This document shows, one piece after another, positions 49,111 through 50,107 of a stretch of 50,107 bases of DNA. The notes beneath the pieces are model-generated. The model was not told the origin of the DNA and searched no databases. It saw only the letters and a program-made list of their open reading frames with translations. Position numbers and translations under genes: made by a program. Origin of the DNA: Nitrospirota bacterium (lineage in GTDB: Bacteria > Nitrospirota > JACRHJ01); NCBI GenBank assembly GCA_021784575.1, contig JAJYHX010000010.1, positions 1-50,107 on the forward strand. Reading direction: 5' to 3'. The stretch's first letter is position 1. Each line of letters starts with the position of its first letter.

Positions 49111-49980
49111 ATGTTCTTAACGCAGCATAAAATATACTGTCATGACGCAAGAGACCTGTCCTTTATAGAAGACGAGTCTATACATTTGGTTGTTACCTCG
49201 CCGCCTTACTGGAACTTAAAAAAGTATGAAGAAAACCCCAACCAATTAGGCCATATTGATGAATACGAAAATTTTCTCCATGAATTGACCAAAGTATGGA
49301 AGGAAATTTTCCGGGTTTTGGTTCCTGGAGGGAGATTGGTATGTGTGGTTGGAGATGTATGCCTTTCAAGAAGAAAAAACAATGGCAGGCATGTAGTAAT
49401 GCCCTTACACGCCGACATAGTCGTGTCGTGCAGGAGGATCGGCTTCGATAATTTAAATCCAATCATATGGAATAAAATATCCAACGCTTCATATGAAGTT
49501 CAAGGCAATTCAAAATTCTTAGGCAAACCATACGAACCGAATGCAATCATAAAAAATGACATCGAATTTATTTTAATGCAAAGAAAACCCGGCGGATACC
49601 GAAACCCCACATTAAGACAAAGAGAATTGAGTAAAATAAACAAGCAAAATTTTCAGAAATGGTTTCGGCAACACTGGACGCTAAGCGGGGCGCCGACTAA
49701 AAATCATCCAGCCCCGTTCCCTCTGGAGCTTGCGGATCGTTTAGTCCAGATGTTTTCATTCGTAGGAGATACTGTTTTAGATCCATTTTTAGGAACTGGA
49801 ACAACCACCTTAGCCGCTATTAAAAATAATCGCAATAGCCTCGGTGTCGAGATTCAGCCAAGATATATAGAAATGGCACGGAGGAAAATCGAAACGGAAA
49901 TTAAGAATTATCCGGCGACTTATGAAATATTTTGTAATGAAATAGTAAATAAAGAAGCGTTCTTAGCGTTCTCATTTTAA
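49111..49980 (+). CDS. DNA methyltransferase of the beta class (SPPY motif), partner of the endonuclease
   Basis: A 289-residue AdoMet-dependent amino-methyltransferase. The catalytic motif IV TSPPYWNL comes first (29-36), and the AdoMet site DPFLGTGTT is near the C-terminus (224-232), preceded by HPAPFPLELADRLV. This order is the beta class, and SPPY often goes with N4-cytosine methylation, though N6-adenine is possible. The ATG follows the endonuclease stop without a gap. It should protect the same site as the endonuclease. Like the endonuclease it is AT-rich. Confidence 0.88.
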   Translation: MFLTQHKIYCHDARDLSFIEDESIHLVVTSPPYWNLKKYEENPNQLGHIDEYENFLHELTKVWKEIFRVLVPGGRLVCVVGDVCLSRRKNNGRHVVMPLHADIVVSCRRIGFDNLNPIIWNKISNASYEVQGNSKFLGKPYEPNAIIKNDIEFILMQRKPGGYRNPTLRQRELSKINKQNFQKWFRQHWTLSGAPTKNHPAPFPLELADRLVQMFSFVGDTVLDPFLGTGTTTLAAIKNNRNSLGVEIQPRYIEMARRKIETEIKNYPATYEIFCNEIVNKEAFLAFSF

Positions 49981-50088
49981 TTGGAAAAGTTAAGCTCTTC
50001 CCCTACAGAAAGTTATTAAAAACTGGCAGTCATGCCGCTCTTTGGTTAAGATGGTTTCACCACAAAACCCTTAGCCGAGGAGGAAGAC
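49981..50088. other. Short spacer after the restriction-modification pair
   Basis: It is AT-rich at first, with GGAAAAGTTAAGCTCTTCCCC forming a weak inverted pair. The end carries GAGGAGGAAG, a strong ribosome site for the next gene. Confidence 0.4.
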
Positions 50089-50107
50089 ATGACTGCCGAG
50101 AAAAAGA
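50089..50107 (+). CDS. Start of an unidentified gene (truncated by window)
   Basis: ATG 50089 follows GAGGAGG by five bases and opens a frame reading MTAEKK to the window edge. The ribosome site is strong, but six residues do not identify the product. Confidence 0.5.

Overview
The window is a GC-rich chromosomal stretch from a Gram-negative, probably anaerobic or microaerobic bacterium. The lptC-lptA-lptB-rpoN-hpf-ptsN-hprK-rapZ-EIIA(Man)-HPr-ptsI order, the ihfA-merR-surE-pcm neighbourhood, a seven-CXXCH haem protein, a flavodiiron protein with rubredoxin and desulforedoxin, citramalate synthase and cobalamin assembly genes all point to the former Deltaproteobacteria (Geobacter-like lineages) or a nearby phylum such as Nitrospirota. 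The sequence alone does not settle which. Most genes are housekeeping and lie on the minus strand in long, tightly packed operons with TGATG or ATGA stop/start overlaps.

Layout. 1-3.6 kb: a gene tail, then a plus-strand pair made of a chagasin-like cysteine-protease inhibitor and a secreted papain-like protease fused to two Ig-like modules and a seven-haem c-type cytochrome region. 3.6-5.7 kb: tyrS, cbiX and a small Tyr/Pro-rich exported protein. 5.7-13.03 kb: a cobalamin operon (cobO-cobU-cobT-cobS-cobC-carbonic anhydrase-cobB-ThiC/BzaF family) with its own promoter, a cobalamin riboswitch and a terminator. 13.04-14.6 kb: desulforedoxin, rubredoxin and flavodiiron protein, an O2/NO reduction set. 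14.66-18.98 kb: tRNA-Gly, dedA, pcm, surE, a DUF1003 protein, tRNA-Pro, a MerR regulator and ihfA. 19-24 kb: an EF-G-like GTPase, rseC, a RelE/ParE toxin-antitoxin pair, cimA and an unassigned structured RNA. 24.1-25.4 kb: tRNA-Leu, tRNA-Cys, tRNA-Gly and a free-standing MshEN-type protein. 25.5-29.5 kb (plus strand): mazG, an ABC exporter pair and an FG-GAP repeat protein. 29.6-40.2 kb: a two-component system, a regulatory PTS without sugar permease, rpoN and the LPS transport genes. 40.3-42.1 kb: ppx and queE. 42.2-44.7 kb (plus strand): an MltD-like lytic transglycosylase. 45.2-48.3 kb: rnpB, rnhA, a zinc-ribbon coiled-coil protein, a Nif3-family protein and tRNA-Met. 48.3-50 kb: an AT-rich XhoI/PaeR7I-type restriction-modification pair, probably acquired, then the first codons of another gene.

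Three points deserve most attention. First, the protease-multihaem fusion with its inhibitor gene directly upstream. Second, the structured RNA at 23885-24020, which has its own promoter and matches no class I recognise. Third, GC-rich palindromic repeats that sit between genes but have also entered genes: one extends queE in frame, one lies across the 5' end of lptA, and rnpB appears enlarged by a similar insertion.
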